Position numbers and translations under genes: made by a program. A model generated the notes under the pieces. It was not told the origin of the DNA, searched no databases, and was given only the letters and a program-made list of their open reading frames with translations. Shown here piece by piece: positions 31,200 through 43,253 of a DNA stretch of 60,000 bases (its first letter is position 1; every line of letters begins with the position of its first letter). This stretch comes from Membranipora membranacea (taxonomy: Eukaryota; Bryozoa; Gymnolaemata; Cheilostomatida; Membraniporidae): NCBI GenBank assembly GCA_914767715.1, contig OU612071.1:23125681-23185680 (forward strand), written 5' to 3'.

Positions 31200-34100
31200 T
31201 TTCCAATCTTCTCCCATTTTTTTATCACATTTATGTCGAAGGCTCAAATTGGTCATGGTGTTTTTTTTTCAGTTTCTGTTTTCCCTCACAATGGCTTATA
31301 CTGCTGATATGTTCTACTACCAGAGTGTAGCAGTTCTTATCAATAACTTGAGTCAGCTTCCAGCTTTGTTTTGAGGATGTAAACATAAAAAATCTTTTCA
31401 CACAATATTTCTTTAAGATCAGAATTCCGCGGAGAGGCTCAAACTTGGTTTTACATCATAACCACCCACTTTTTCATGTACTACACTTTCTAAGCACCTC
31501 TTTTTCTCTTTGGATGGTCTTTTATGATGAAGTTTTATGTATTGCTCACTAGCATACTTGTGTTCATTGACGTTACTCACTGTACTGACATGACATGATA
31601 CTGTACATGTACTGACATTGCGGTTCACTACCCGCTTGCTGATAACCAGATCTCACCAGTTCCACTGGGTCAGTGGGGGAAGGTAGCAACCCGATACTGA
31701 TGATTCACAATAGCTGTTTTTCATTCTGAGATCAGTCCAGATACCTCTTTAGGGATTATCTGCCTGAGTTTATTTTTGAACCTGGTATATAGAAATAATT
31801 GAAAGTGATACTGTTCCAGGTATTCACACAATATTTACCTGCTGTTAGATTTGCATGTATGTTGCAATGTACACAGAAAATAGGAAAAATGATGTGCATT
31901 AGCCAATTCAATGTAGTTAAAGTTTGGTACACACTTGATCATAATTCATCAGTGACTGTCGGTGGAAAATCGTAAACAATCCCTGATTATTCCCTTGTGA
32001 GTGTTCACAGTGTCTTAATCCCAGCAGTAATGCTTCTGCGTCGATCATAAGCCATGCCAGATGCTTGTAGTCCTCATCTTAAGGGATGTCTTTTATTTGC
32101 ATTCCATGAGAGCGCTGTCTTTTTAAATTTTAGAGATATCTTGAGAATCCAGATCTGATGGTCTCATAATAGGTCTTAGCTGCCACCTTTATCCATGCAT
32201 TTTCCTTCTTGTTTTTATCTTTAAAATCAGAGCATCCCTATCCCATTGTAACTGGCCCCGTACACTTAGGAGAAGTGGCTTTAAACATGGCAGATCAGAG
32301 TGACAATCAATACTGTTAGAAGCTAATTGTTCCGTCATTGAATCCTCCGAAATGAGAAACAAATATGATGCTGTATGTAATAACTGCCAATAATGACAAT
32401 TGAAACAACTCCCTGGCTATTAGCTTTTATCACAGAGGATATTTAAATATCTTTGGGTTTTCTGCATGTCTTATATTAAACTGGTGACAATAAAATGTTT
32501 GTAGATATAATAAATGTGGTGCAGTAAAAGTGGTAAAGATAAAGATGTTTTGGCTGCAAATTAATAGCTCAAAAAATATAGTGTACTCATTATTTGCAGG
32601 TACATTTAGATAAATCTAATGACAGTAAAATAATGTTATCAGTAACAAAATATCAAATAACAAAATGAAGAGTAGGATTAAAACGTACATTATAGCGTTT
32701 TTATCGAAGAGTGTTAAGTCTGTATAGTATTTCTAGTGTGTTTTCATGACACATCGGCATGGGGATTCACAATCTTCCGAGTGGTGGCCTGGCTGAAGGC
32801 ATTTCCAGGATTGTTTGTTTCTATTATAAATTTCTGTTGGGCACTGTCTTCCAAAATAGCAAAGACACTACTATCTCTACTAAGGCTATGTCTACCGGTG
32901 TCACAGTATAGGCAGTGTAAATTGCCTTGCTTAGCCGCTAGAAATGTGTTTCTGTGTCAGCTTTGGTTTCTGTGGTCACTTGGTATGTTTTGTCTCTGTA
33001 CCAGATTATGGGAGCTGGCTGATCATGTCATAGCTAAGACAAGTGGGACCTTTTGTATATCTGCATGCTGTTTTACTAATTTAGCAAAGTCATGAAACAC
33101 AGGATGAAGGCCATAATGCTGTCTATTAACAGCAGTTCTTGCTCTCCATTTGTTTGCTATTGTTGAGGCATTTTAAAAGAATAATCAAAATTAAAGATGG
33201 TGGCAATATGCCGATTGAAAGATGGCTGTTTCCATTGATACATGCAGTTTGCCTGTCATCTTGGCCGCAAAACCTAGAAAGAACATGGTGATGGTGGTGT
33301 CTTGTTATGATGTTGTTTATACCTCCATCTACTCTTGGTACAACATCTAATTTATCAAACCTCGATAACAATTGAAAACTGGTATACATTGGTCGCTTGG
33401 TTGTTTTGGAATAATTGCAGCTAGTCTACAAGATTTAGAGGTGCCTTGTCATCATGCTCAGCAGCCAGTGGAATGCTAAGTTGGTTTGTAGGCCTAACCA
33501 TTCACTTCTACACAACACCTCATACCCTATCTAAAAAAAAACCAGCCATGCCATGCCCCTGTTGTTGGTTTTGGGACCAACTTTTAAACCTGCTCTAGTC
33601 TAATCTATCTTGAGTTTGGGATTGGAAGTCTCTCCGACAGGCTCCCCGGTACAATTCGCATTGTAATGTCAACATGCGGGCAACACTCTCTGTCCTTTGG
33701 CCTGTAATTAAATTTTTTGAAAGAATACATGACCCTCATGGTTATGTACACCCATCAAATGGTTCAATATCCCTCTTTGTTGATAGTCCACACCAGGTGG
33801 AGCTGTGTGCCATGGCATAATTTTTAAAAACTTGCTTTTTCTTGACTGAGCAAACCTCTAACTCATCGGTGTCATGATTATGACATGTCAGCTTTGCCAT
33901 TAGCTTCCCATCAGGGACCTGGCAAATCATGACAGGGCACCAGGGATAGAGTGAACAATTTCATGTAGTACAACCCAGTTAATTTAAAACAATTTCTTAT
34001 TATAATAATTACTTGATATGTCCCAATTGTACCTGCCACTGAGTGTGATAGAAGGTTACATTGAGAAAAATGAATGTGTATTTATTTATGCATGTCAATT

Positions 34101-34250
34101 TACATTCAAGTTTTATTTGAAAAGTGTGCCATGTTTTTATCTGTCACTGCTGACAAATATAAAGCCCAAAAATAACCGGATCTGCCGTTATCATAAACAT
34201 TAACATTAAACATAAAGCAAAAAACTAACTCCACCTAATAATTATTGTAA
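31200..34250. other. Mostly unassigned; weak minus-strand frames
   Basis: Three minus-strand frames look somewhat protein-like: 31419-31628 (YIKLHHKRPSKEKKRCLESV), 32740-33110 (interrupted by stops, with a C-x2-C-x4-H cluster in HCLYCDTGRHSL) and 33742-33930 (QVPDGKLMAKLTCHNHDTDE). None can be tied to a family or to clear splice sites. The 119-codon plus-strand frame at 32736 is the opposite strand of the second. They may be further TE debris. Confidence 0.35.
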
Positions 34251-34254
34251 GAAT

Positions 34255-34382
34255 ACCCGATGTTCTCAACACAGATGTCCTTTCCTCGTTTTGTTGCACA
34301 TTCAAGTATCTTGGATTTCGCAACATACTCCTGTGCCATGGTGCCTGCAGGGAACTCATTGTGTTCATAATCTGACCTGAAA
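34255..34382 (-). CDS. Possible short exon, unrecognised
   Basis: On the minus strand, after the acceptor-like ttatttcag, an open stretch encodes SDYEHNEFPAGTMAQEYVAK then ILECATKRGKDICVEN before a stop. No family is recognised. It lies downstream of the Walker A fragment at 34.7 kb on the same strand but does not match any helicase motif. Confidence 0.3.
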
Positions 34383-34711
34383 TAAAGACCATAAAAACAA
34401 TTCTCGTACAATTAAATGCTTAGAGTTGCATACATAATGCATAAGTAGCAATGCAGGTTTTGGTGAAGGAGAGTTGAATGATCCCAATGGTCTCAGACTT
34501 CTGACAAAAGAGTACTATTTATGATAACACCCATATATTATACAGCTTTAAAACGTTTCCCAAACCTTCTCATCAATCCCATCCTTTATTCAATATTTTA
34601 GCCCATTATTTTGATGCAAGAAGTTTTGCATCAACAAAATCCAAATGCATATTGGACAGGAGACTTCTACCTGAACAACATATAAACAACTACCTACATC
34701 TACCTGTTTTT

Positions 34712-34817
34712 TCCAGTGCCTTAATGTACACTATTGTTTTCCTGCTACCACCGGCACCTCGCACCAACACATTCTGACCTGCAGTGATGGCTAGCCGTAT
34801 AGGCTCTGTCATCCTTG
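34712..34817 (-). pseudogene. PIF1-type helicase fragment, Walker A (copy a)
   Basis: The minus strand encodes MTEPIRLAITAGQNVLVRGA followed by GGSRKTIVYIKALE. This is the N-terminal P-loop block of PIF1/RecD-like SF1 helicases, where GAGGSGKT is expected. The Gly before Lys is Arg here, which should damage nucleotide binding. No Walker B or later motif follows on the same strand, so only one exon survives. PIF1-like genes occur both as host helicases and in Helitron-type transposons; this fragment cannot distinguish them. Confidence 0.65.
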
Positions 34818-35604
34818 GTAGTTATTTCAAATATTAATAGAAAAATTCGCCGACTGACCTGTCCTAGGGCCTATACAGAGAAAGGTATCCTAAGTACAAA
34901 AATACAGTGATAATATAGGAATCGCACCAGCACACAACTAAACAAAAACTCCTGCCGGTGAGATAACTTTACTGTTTTTGTAATAGAGAATGTCCATTGG
35001 TGCTTTGCTGCTAAGGGCACTATTCTTAATATCATTTACGTTATTCTCATTCATGTTAGATATTAGATATGCCCTATGTTGGGTTCATAATCTACGCTGG
35101 CAGAATAGCACACTAGCATTTGGCCATCGAGTATCTTGTCAGTGGTCCATATGTCTGGGTGACCACCATCCAGCAGAGATAAACAGACTGCCATTCCAGC
35201 ATGGTAGCTACTCCCTTAAGAATCCACTGAAGTGACAACCCCTCCTTGATGATGATATGATGTTGACGGAATTATCAAAGCAACATGCTTGCTCCAGTGG
35301 TGGAATGAGTTTAGCTGGTATCTGGTGGCTATTGTCTTAGGTATATTGATGAAATTTCCTGTTGATGGAGAAAAAGCATTGGTAGCAGTCAAACAATCTC
35401 TGTATAATATCAATGTAGCTACTCATAATAACTCAGATCTCTATAGGAAAATCAGAGTGTTTGGACATAAAATCAGAGCAGACAAATTCAAGTACTTCCC
35501 TGTTACAACTTTTTGCCTATAATATAGTAACAGGATTGCTGCTCATGGGGGATGAATATTGTTGAATTGTTTGCTGGAGTACTCTCATATCGGAAGATGT
35601 ATCC

Positions 35605-36180
35605 TCAGATGAGATGTTGAGATGTAGACAATGAGACCACGTGCCATGTTATATATCTTGTTGCCCCTGGTGGTAGTCTGGTGTCTGGGCTTGACGTATG
35701 GGTAGTTATTGTCTCTCCTAGCATCAGTTTTGATGTTAGTGACGACATATCTGTTAGTTTTTCCCGCAGCACCTGCAGATTGACAGAGTCACCAGTCCTC
35801 TGTAGATGGCTGACGCAGGAGTCTTTTTTTCCTTCTGTGTCTAAATTGACTCCATGGACATACTGGAGTGCCAATGACTTGTGGTCATCGGCTGACAGTA
35901 TTTTGCCACTATGGTGGTGGCGATAGTTGATGTCTTTGTTACGTTTGCATCGCCTTTCTCTTCGATCATCTCATGGATGGTACTCAGGAGGGTAGGAAGC
36001 TTAATTTTGAAATCAACGATGAGGGATGGTAGAGAGAAATCAGCCAAATTATCGGCATCAGACTTGTAGAGAGTGGAGGTGTTGTCAGTGGAGTAGTGTC
36101 GTATCTTCTCGTTAGTTATATTGAGAATTGAGTCGATAAATAAATGCTGATATCCTTTATTAGTCAGCTCCTTGCTTAGA
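35605..36180 (-). pseudogene. Frameshifted TE-like ORF, family uncertain
   Basis: From about 36180 downward the minus strand encodes ELTNKGYQHLFIDSILNI, then SLPSLIVDFKIKLPTLLST and HEMIEEKGDANVTK. A one-base shift near 35890 leads to HHSGKILSADDHKSLALQYV and LREKLTDMSSLTSKL. The P-x-L...L-x-LL pattern with a following Ser-rich helix recalls the N-terminal part of transposon-derived proteins that carry DUF6589 in invertebrates. That is an impression only. The frameshift and final stop indicate decay. Confidence 0.4.
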
Positions 36181-36540
36181 AATACAAAATCATCCTTTTC
36201 TTAAGGCATCAACGATCTTCACCTCTGCGTAGCTGAGAGACTGTTACAAAAACGTATGTACATGTATCAGTAAATACTCCAGACATATTTGAGTTAGATA
36301 CAACAGATTAACAGTTTCATTTGTTTTACCACTGCAGGGATCTTTAAAAAATTAGATAACAAGTTGAAAAAAAGGACACTGACATCTCCTAAAAACTCAA
36401 ATCATATGCTTATGCTTTAAATAAACCTCTGCCATGATTACCAAATGATAACAACACCAAAGACAACAGGGTTAGTATAATGTGGGAAGCAAAGCAACAT
36501 ATATTATCAATTTGCATGATGTCTGTTATTCTGGCTCTTG

Positions 36541-36557
36541 GGGGGGGGGGGGGGGGT
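36541..36557 (+). repeat. Poly-G run
   Basis: About 17 consecutive G bases interrupt otherwise AT-rich sequence. A homopolymer this long is prone to sequencing length error and could fold as a G-quadruplex. It makes the surrounding open frame (36480-36662) unreliable. Confidence 0.9.
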
Positions 36558-37405
36558 GAACAGGTGGTGCAGGTAGTCGATCTTTGTCATATGTCAAAGT
36601 GCAATACTTCTATTGCTTCTGTCAGCACCTCAAGTTTAAAAGATAAAATAGCCCACCATTAACTGTCACAGTAGAACTTGAAACTAAATATAAAATCTGT
36701 TAGACTAGAGGCTAAAGGGCTCTATGGACTGTGAGACTTGCTTTGTAACCTTTAAGGTTATCCAGCTGCATACTGAAGCTGGTTATGTCCCTACAATATC
36801 AAAAAAAAAGAAATACAAATGTTTCGATGAAGAAAAAATGAAGCAGTAGCTATGAGTGTATCATTTTGCAACTTAATTTTGAAAATATTTTGAGACTTAT
36901 TAAAAAATACTCCATAACCAAAGTTACACAATATCTAAAGCCCAAAATTTAAATCATCTCTTGTTTTGATTGATTAACAACTACAATGAAAAGCGTGGTG
37001 AGTGTTGATAGCATTTCACTGATTACTGAGAACAGACAGGTGTTGGTATGAAGAGACAGATATTGGAGGACTACACTGCTTGCAGTTAGCCATATTATAT
37101 TTATGAACATCGATTGGCCTACTGTACAAAAATAATATGTGTTTTTAAATCAATACTTTCAACATTGTTTTGCATAAAGGTAGGAACAGTAAGATACCAG
37201 AATGCATTTTATCAACAGAGGTGTGAACTTACGCAAACAATATTATTTCAAACATTAACATTAATTTTACACCTCACCAGCTTTGGTTATAACAGCAAAA
37301 AACCTAAATATTCAAGCGTCAGACATCATGCTTAACCGTGTATTATAATTAAGTGCATAAACTGAGCTGAAAGATGACAAGAATTTAAATTTTACGTTTA
37401 CGCCC

Positions 37406-37760
37406 TTAAATAATTTGGGGCGGCATATACAAATGATAAAACTTTTTGATATTGTCATGAATATGGATGCTAAAATCTTCGTCATGCCCAATCACTTCAA
37501 AATGCCCCTGATGGACCTCATAAAAAAATAAAACCCACAACTCTTCCATGCCAATTATTATCATTTGACCCTGCACCTGCCTGTAGTAGGGATCTTTTTC
37601 TTTAGTTAACCTTCCTTTATATTATGTTGGTAGCTTGAAAGTTGTGTTGTTGGCATTTAATTTCGGCCAACCTCTGAGGATGACAGTCACAAGTCACTAT
37701 GCCTTCAGGGCTGGCACCTAGGAACTGATCTATCGAAAAACAGACCACAAGACCTGATGG
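37406..37760 (-). pseudogene. YqaJ-type (lambda-exonuclease-like) nuclease domain
   Basis: On the minus strand, IDQFLGASPEGIV then CDCHPQRLAEIKC matches the core of YqaJ/viral-type recombinases, where G-x-SPDG and E-x-K carry the metal-binding acidic residues (Asp to Glu change in SPEG). After a frameshift near 37635, KEKDPYYRQVQGQMIIIGME then ELWVLFFYEV and HFEVIGHDEDF complete the fold, ending at TAA 37406. This fold degrades or resects DNA and is common in invertebrate DNA transposons next to SAP-SWIM domains like those at 24.7-25.4 kb. One frameshift is visible, so it is probably inactive. Confidence 0.8.
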
Positions 37761-38053
37761 ACAGGTTGATTTGGCCCAGCAGTTTCAGTCTGCTGACTAG
37801 TTTTACTGATACTAAAAGATTCCATTGCTGATCCCCGCTGTACATGAGATATGTTGTCCAGGGGGATTGGGTACATCAATATATTAACTAAGGCATCACA
37901 TATTTCATCAGGCTTTTCAGTGTCTGAACCATTATAGTATACATCATACAAATCCATCTTCTCTATGAACTCAATGGCTTGCACTTCAAACTTAGCGGGT
38001 TCTGGTAGCTCTGGTGTGTCCTTCTCCATCTCATCATCCAATAAAATGAAATC
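37761..38053 (-). CDS. Possible upstream exon of the YqaJ protein, acidic
   Basis: An open minus-strand frame (its tail overlaps the YqaJ block to 37730) encodes DDEMEKDTPELPEPAKFEV, IEFIEKMDLYDVYYNGSDT and PIPLDNISHVQRGSAMESF. Composition is protein-like, but I do not recognise a domain. Position and strand fit the region upstream of YqaJ in the same remnant; the change of frame at the join is unexplained. Confidence 0.4.
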
Positions 38054-38054
38054 A

Positions 38055-39695
38055 GACTGATATGCTGCACCAACTGATCTGTATCATCTCTGTCACTATG
38101 TATTGTTCCTGGGCAAAATAATGTATATAAATAGATATGTATATTCAATTGTGATTGGTATCATTAAATATTTCACCTTGATTGCGAAATGGATGAAAAT
38201 GGGTAGGCCTATACTCGGATTAACAAATCCTTCAATTTTTTTGGTTGGAATATGTAGTAATCTGTAATAATATCTAATTAAAAAACTATTTTTATTCACA
38301 TGGAAGAAATTTGAATGGATTTGGCAAAACTCCTTGAATGTCTACCAAGAATGTTTTGTAGTAGGCTGGATCCTTGTCCTCAACCACTGTCTCTCTCACT
38401 TTGCAGAGCTCCACTAGGTGATTGTAGACATGCATTGGCACATTTACTACAACATAAAATGTATCAATGCTTCTCTTTATACACAGTTATGGACCGGAAT
38501 CATGCATGCAAAACATATATACATATACATTTTTGTGGAAAATGAAGAGATGAAATATTCCTAGCAACATGGACACACAAATATTCACACATACATTATT
38601 AGCTCTTAATCCTTAACAAATAACAAACCTATTCCTTATGGTTTGATAATTAATGTCATCTCCCGCAACCTCAGATTTAGCTCGACTTTGGAACCAGATG
38701 AAGTTGATGTGGAGGGAGATGAGACATAGCCTAAGAAGATGATGATCATCATAATTTTCTTGTCCTATTTAATGTGTAACTATGTTAAACTTTCACCGTT
38801 GCTACACTTCAGTCAATAGAGAGTTTTCTGCACTCAAATTTTAGGTTATTTCTCTGAGTTGTCCTCTCTTCATTTGGCTACTGATAGACACACTCAGCAA
38901 AAGAAAATAGTGCCCATGTACTGTATATTAAAACTCTTCAGCATTAGCATCAATTGAAGACTATTTAATCTCAATTTTACTAGGGAAATCTACGAAAAAT
39001 TCCAGAAAATTTGTCAGCAAAGCAAACAGTAATTTATTTAAATGGAGCTAGCCAAGTTAGCCAACCTTGTTACAGATTGAATACTGCCAGAAAATTATGA
39101 TAATATGTCTTATCTCTAGGCCACATATCTTAATTTTCAAAGAATACACAGTTCTCTTGTTACTTTTTTCAAGTCTTTTATTTTCCCGTTTGAAAAGATC
39201 TGAGGTGTGTTTTTGGTGCATAAAACTTGTGACACTGGATTTTTCAGACGTATGATCCTCACTTCCTGCTTTCTTTCTCTGCAAAAAAATCTCATCAATA
39301 CAAGGTGATGCATTCGTTATCCTAGCTATTTAGTGTCAAGCAATTATTTTATTAGGATCATATACAACACATGGGACTATGGGCTGAAGGAAAAGAGACC
39401 TTTAAAATGGTTTCTTTGGAAGCAATGACAAATAAATAGACCAAGGAGATTAAGACTCCTTGCTTAGACCCAATTCAAGGCCAAAAATGATTGAGAGAAG
39501 GAGAGGAGTAACCGTGGGCACAAAAATCGTTAGAAATGGAGCAGCCAGTTGAATAACAATAAGCCTACATGCTGATTTTACTTTTAGCGACACTCTCTCC
39601 ACTATCTTTCGGCACTCTGCTGTGAATAAAAATTGGATTAACATTAAGTAGGAGCCATTGCATCTGGTCGGACCATCAATATACCATCAATATTT
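38055..39695. other. No recognised feature
   Basis: AT-rich sequence with overlapping short frames on both strands (for example 39057-39284). I see no domain, repeat or convincing exon. Confidence 0.4.
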
Positions 39696-39699
39696 ATTT

Positions 39700-40275
39700 T
39701 GATAAGTCAATGTGCTGATTTGAACTGTCGTCAATATTGTATCCTTGTATTATTGAATTTTGCCTTAATTTTTAAAAAAGTGTCTTGGTCAAGCCAAATT
39801 CGTTCTACTTATGATTATAGGGGGGCCAAAATGTTCCTCCTCTTTTGTGTACATCTCTCACTGTCACTCTTGCCTTGCTCTTCTGCTATAATCGAGGCAA
39901 AACACTGGGTGATTATGTCTTCCTTTTCTTCATTTCCAGCTTCCTCTAACATCTAATCGCTAACATCCTTCAAATGCTTAAGGAAAGCTGATATGGTCTG
40001 ATATGGCTGGCTGCGTCTTCCTTGCTGGTCAGAAACAAAGCAACATGTTGATAACCTTCATTTGTGAAGACAGCGACCATGTATAGTATGTTTGTGCGAG
40101 TGTTGTCTGACCATACATCTCCATTAGTTGTGCCATAAAACTGGTCATGATAACAAACCCCTGAGCAGGGTCAACGAAATCCTGATTGCTGTAATTCGTC
40201 CCTTCTTGCTGTTTGCTGCACAAGAAAGAAATGAAAGGATTGTTAATAAACTGGGTAAGAGCTCACATGTACAAT
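39700..40275 (-). pseudogene. MULE-type transposase core fragment, copy b
   Basis: After the acceptor-like cttgtgcag on the minus strand: CSKQQEGTNYSNQDFVDPAQ then GFVIMTSFMAQ and MYGQTTLAQTYYT. In another frame VAVFTNEGYQHVALFLTSKE and LSLKHLK follow, and then an acidic stretch LEEAGNEEKEDIITQCF. It is homologous to 55865-56065 on the plus strand, where the motif reads LIDATYIVN with the first catalytic Asp of MULE-type transposases. Here that Asp is lost through a small indel (LAQTYYT). Probably the same family as the SWIM-Ulp remnant at 18.7-19.7 kb. Confidence 0.65.
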
Positions 40276-40327
40276 CGTCAGATATACTAATTATTATATA
40301 CTAATTATATATGATAAATTATAATAT

Positions 40328-41358
40328 ATGGATGGATGGATGGATTTTATTACTATCACTGACAGCATTATTAAAAGAAAAAATGAGTCGCGAAATACAG
40401 TGTAATTGCTGGCACTTTGAATCAGCAAGAAAAAGCGAAGACACTTGGAATAAAAAATCAAATCTCTGTCTAAAAAAGTATTTCGTTTAAAATAAGAGTG
40501 ATATGACGCAGAAAACAGTCTCTCCCCAGTGAGCTTCTATGTTTTACTGTACGGTATCTGCCAGATGGACATTTACTCAACAAATCATTGATGAAATGAT
40601 CCTCATCGTGAATATAGCGTAAGGCCAGTGTTCGTGTCTGATTGTCCATCATGGTATAAATATCGGGATGTTCAATGCCTAACTTAATAGCGTCCTTGAA
40701 AATTTTACACAGGCGTTGCTTGTCAGCAGCATACAAGCTTTTAAAAATAATGGGTAAGCAATAGGAGATTCGTGATACAATAAAACTTTTAAAAAGCATA
40801 TTTGATAGTGATTTAGAGCTTAAAAATACAAAATTCCTGACTACATACATCCTTTGAGAGGCGGTTGAAACTATACCATGCACATGATCATTAAACTGCA
40901 GCTTATCGTCAACTAATACACCAAGATATTTAACTTTATCACTAAAAGCAATAGCAGTATCATTTAAAACAAGTGTCGGGTAAAAGGTTTAACATATTGG
41001 GTGGATAGCATCATTTCCTGGGTCTTAGTAGGGTTTAATAAATTATTTAAATCAGCACATTGTTTAGCAATTCTATGGATTTCATCAAAATAGGAGTTGA
41101 GATCTGATTGATTAGCTATGCAGCCTATGATGCAAGTGTCATCTGCGTACTTAATTATTGTAACATTACTCAGGTTTGAGGTAATCCGGTTTGTATATAT
41201 GGAGAACAAAAGGGGAGACAGACAGCAGCCCTGGGGGGTGCCAGTGTTCGTTATAATAGCATTTGAAGTTTTACCATCAACAACAGTTCTTTGCACTCTG
41301 TTAGATAAGAAGCTGTAGATCCACTCAGTGACATTGGAGTCAAGATGAGTAAGCTGCG
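40328..41358 (-). mobile_element. 5'-truncated LINE with (TCCA)n 3' tail
   Basis: The minus strand encodes the second half of a non-LTR reverse transcriptase: EWIYSFLSNRVQ, GTPQGCCLSPLLFSIY (RT motif), IIKYADDTCIIG (catalytic YADD) and, after one frameshift near 40980, KVKYLGVLVDDKL. The C-terminal part continues (41-aa steps SRISYCLPIIF, DNQTRTLALRYIHDEDHF) to a stop at 40470. A 3' UTR of about 130 bp ends in aataaaatccatccatcc, a microsatellite tail as in CR1/Rex1-like clades. It is truncated at about 41358, exactly where repeat R3 starts. Only one frameshift is visible, so the insertion is fairly young. Confidence 0.85.
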
Positions 41359-41359
41359 A

Positions 41360-41745
41360 GATCATGTAGACATTACTGAGAAAAAGTGCTGAACAAATCA
41401 TATCTTTCTAATTCAGGCTGTTAGGGTTCTCCGGTCTGGTTTTGAATGCATCCAAACGGCTTTCATATTAACTATTCAAGTTGATACCATCCTCATCTGA
41501 TCAAACTGGATCTACTCTACATAGGGTAGGCAAGATTAAATGGGATAAAGTGCAATACCTTTTCTTATGATAGACAAGACTTCACACAGTATCGATTCTC
41601 GGATTAAGTCGCTTTGATTCGTACAAACGTAAATGGTCTCTCAGACAGATTCTAGATATCCAAGTATTGCATGAGGAGACTTGATTCCATTCTGAACTTT
41701 TGTTTTTAAAGCTCTGGTGAGCCTCTTGTCAGTCGATTAAAAAGG
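41360..41745 (+). repeat. Dispersed repeat R3, copy 1
   Basis: About 385 bp, more than 90% identical by eye to 56078-56450 in the same orientation. It includes atccaaacggctttcatatt, ctacatagggtaggcaagat and tacaaacgtaaatggtctct. No coding frame is shared. It is sandwiched between two oppositely oriented LINE fragments. It is one of the least diverged repeats in the window. Confidence 0.85.
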
Positions 41746-41789
41746 TTGATTAAAATCAAGTGTCTTTTCACTCACCCATCCCATGGCAT

Positions 41790-42510
41790 GGGCGGCGAAA
41801 ATATTAGTGCCTATTGCCCAGGTCGCAATATCTGCGCCATAATCAATCACACAACGTAGACAACGTAGCTTCTACCAAACTACTCGGTCTTACCATCGAC
41901 CAACATCTACGATTCAATGAGCATGTGGCTATCATCACTCAGTCAGCGAACAAAAGATGTCACGGTCTGCTCGTATTAAAACAGTCCGGAGTAAACCAAC
42001 AAAGCCTAGTACTAATGTACAAAACCCAAGTAGTCGCAGCTATCACCCACGCTGCAGGTGCTTGGTACCCTTACACCACCGAATGTCTGAGGAATGATAT
42101 TGAGAGATGTCAGCGGCTTGCTATGAGGATTATTTTCTCTGACCTCGAACACTACGATGATCGACTTGCAGCTGCGAATTTGCTACCACTAAATGACTTA
42201 CTAAACGACATATGCCACAAATACGTACATCGTATTTTATCTGACGATAACCATCCCCTACACAGTCGACTTCCGCTCAATAAAACCAGACTCAGACGCT
42301 CAACCCGTAACTCTGAGGGCACCATTTGTATGCCAAAATGTCGAACTGAGAAGAGAAAATGTGGAATTTTTGCCAATCCTGAGTTTTATGCTGTTTGAAA
42401 TGATTTATTTTATTTTTGTTCATATATTTTTAGAGGGGCTTTTTGAAAGCACACTTCTTTTATTATGTAAGCATTCTCGGATGAGAAGTCATAAATTAAA
42501 CAAACAAATA
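41790..42510 (+). mobile_element. 5'-truncated LINE, second family
   Basis: The plus strand encodes the C-terminal part of a non-LTR RT: VASTKLLGLTIDQHLRFNEH, CHGLLVLKQSGVNQQSL, THAAGAWYPYTTECLRND and CQRLAMRIIF, ending at a TGA near 42398. It has a short 3' UTR and an A-rich tail (attaaacaaacaaat). The RT palm is missing, so it is truncated. The frame is intact over about 190 codons, suggesting a young copy. The opposite orientation and different sequence show a different LINE from 40328-41358. Confidence 0.8.
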
Positions 42511-43250
42511 ATGCTCTCTGTTTGCAGGCAGGTTTGAGCGTACCAATCCCCAGTAGAAGATAGACTGCAGTTATCAATGCTTCATCATTTGCCTGTAAAG
42601 CAGGAAAGGTGTGTTCTCATGACCTTGGTATAGCAGCTAAGCTTGAGTGACTGGCTGTTAAATGAAATTTGTTTTTTTTAATTCAATATTGAAGCAATCA
42701 TCCACCAAGACACAATCCACCAAACAAAGGGTAACCCCAAATCACCCACATATATTTTGTTAACACACCCAGACAAATATTTAGTATGCAAAAATCTCGT
42801 TAGATAAGGTCTAGGTCTGTTATTTAGCCCAAGAAGTACTCCTTGGAGTACTCATAAGAGTACTCTTTGGATAGCCTGAGCAGGTTGTCGGGGGTGGATG
42901 GGTGCCCAGAAATGTCCAGTCCGTATGGGCAATAACTAGTTGTATGAGAAATTCTGCAACTATGGGGACATCACAAAACCTCATTTCTGGGTAAAGTTTA
43001 GCAGACCTTTTCCCTCATACAACTCAAAGTTTGAAATTTTTGCTTCAAAAAAAATTAGTTGTTGGCCATATTGTGTAAAAATTGCAAAATGGAAGTAGCC
43101 GTTGAACCTCCCATCCCAACTTATGATATGAAGGGAAGACACAATATATTTTTACTAAGACATCATGAATACATCCTGCTTATCACAATATGCTGCTGAA
43201 ATAATATCATGGAACTGGCCGTTTAAAACTTTAGCCTACCTGGCAGTTGT
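42511..43250. other. No recognised feature
   Basis: Short repetitive phrases such as gtactcctt..gtactcataagagtactctt near 42835-42870 are present, but I see no gene. Confidence 0.4.
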
Positions 43251-43253
43251 CAA

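Noticed and set aside
32736-33095. 119-codon plus-strand frame
   Set aside because: Cys/Phe/Leu-rich composition typical of an antisense shadow; the minus strand is more protein-like but interrupted.
24703-37760. One continuous SAP-SWIM-YqaJ gene
   Set aside because: On the minus strand YqaJ (37.4 kb) would come before SAP-SWIM (25 kb), the reverse of the usual order, and other TE remnants lie between.
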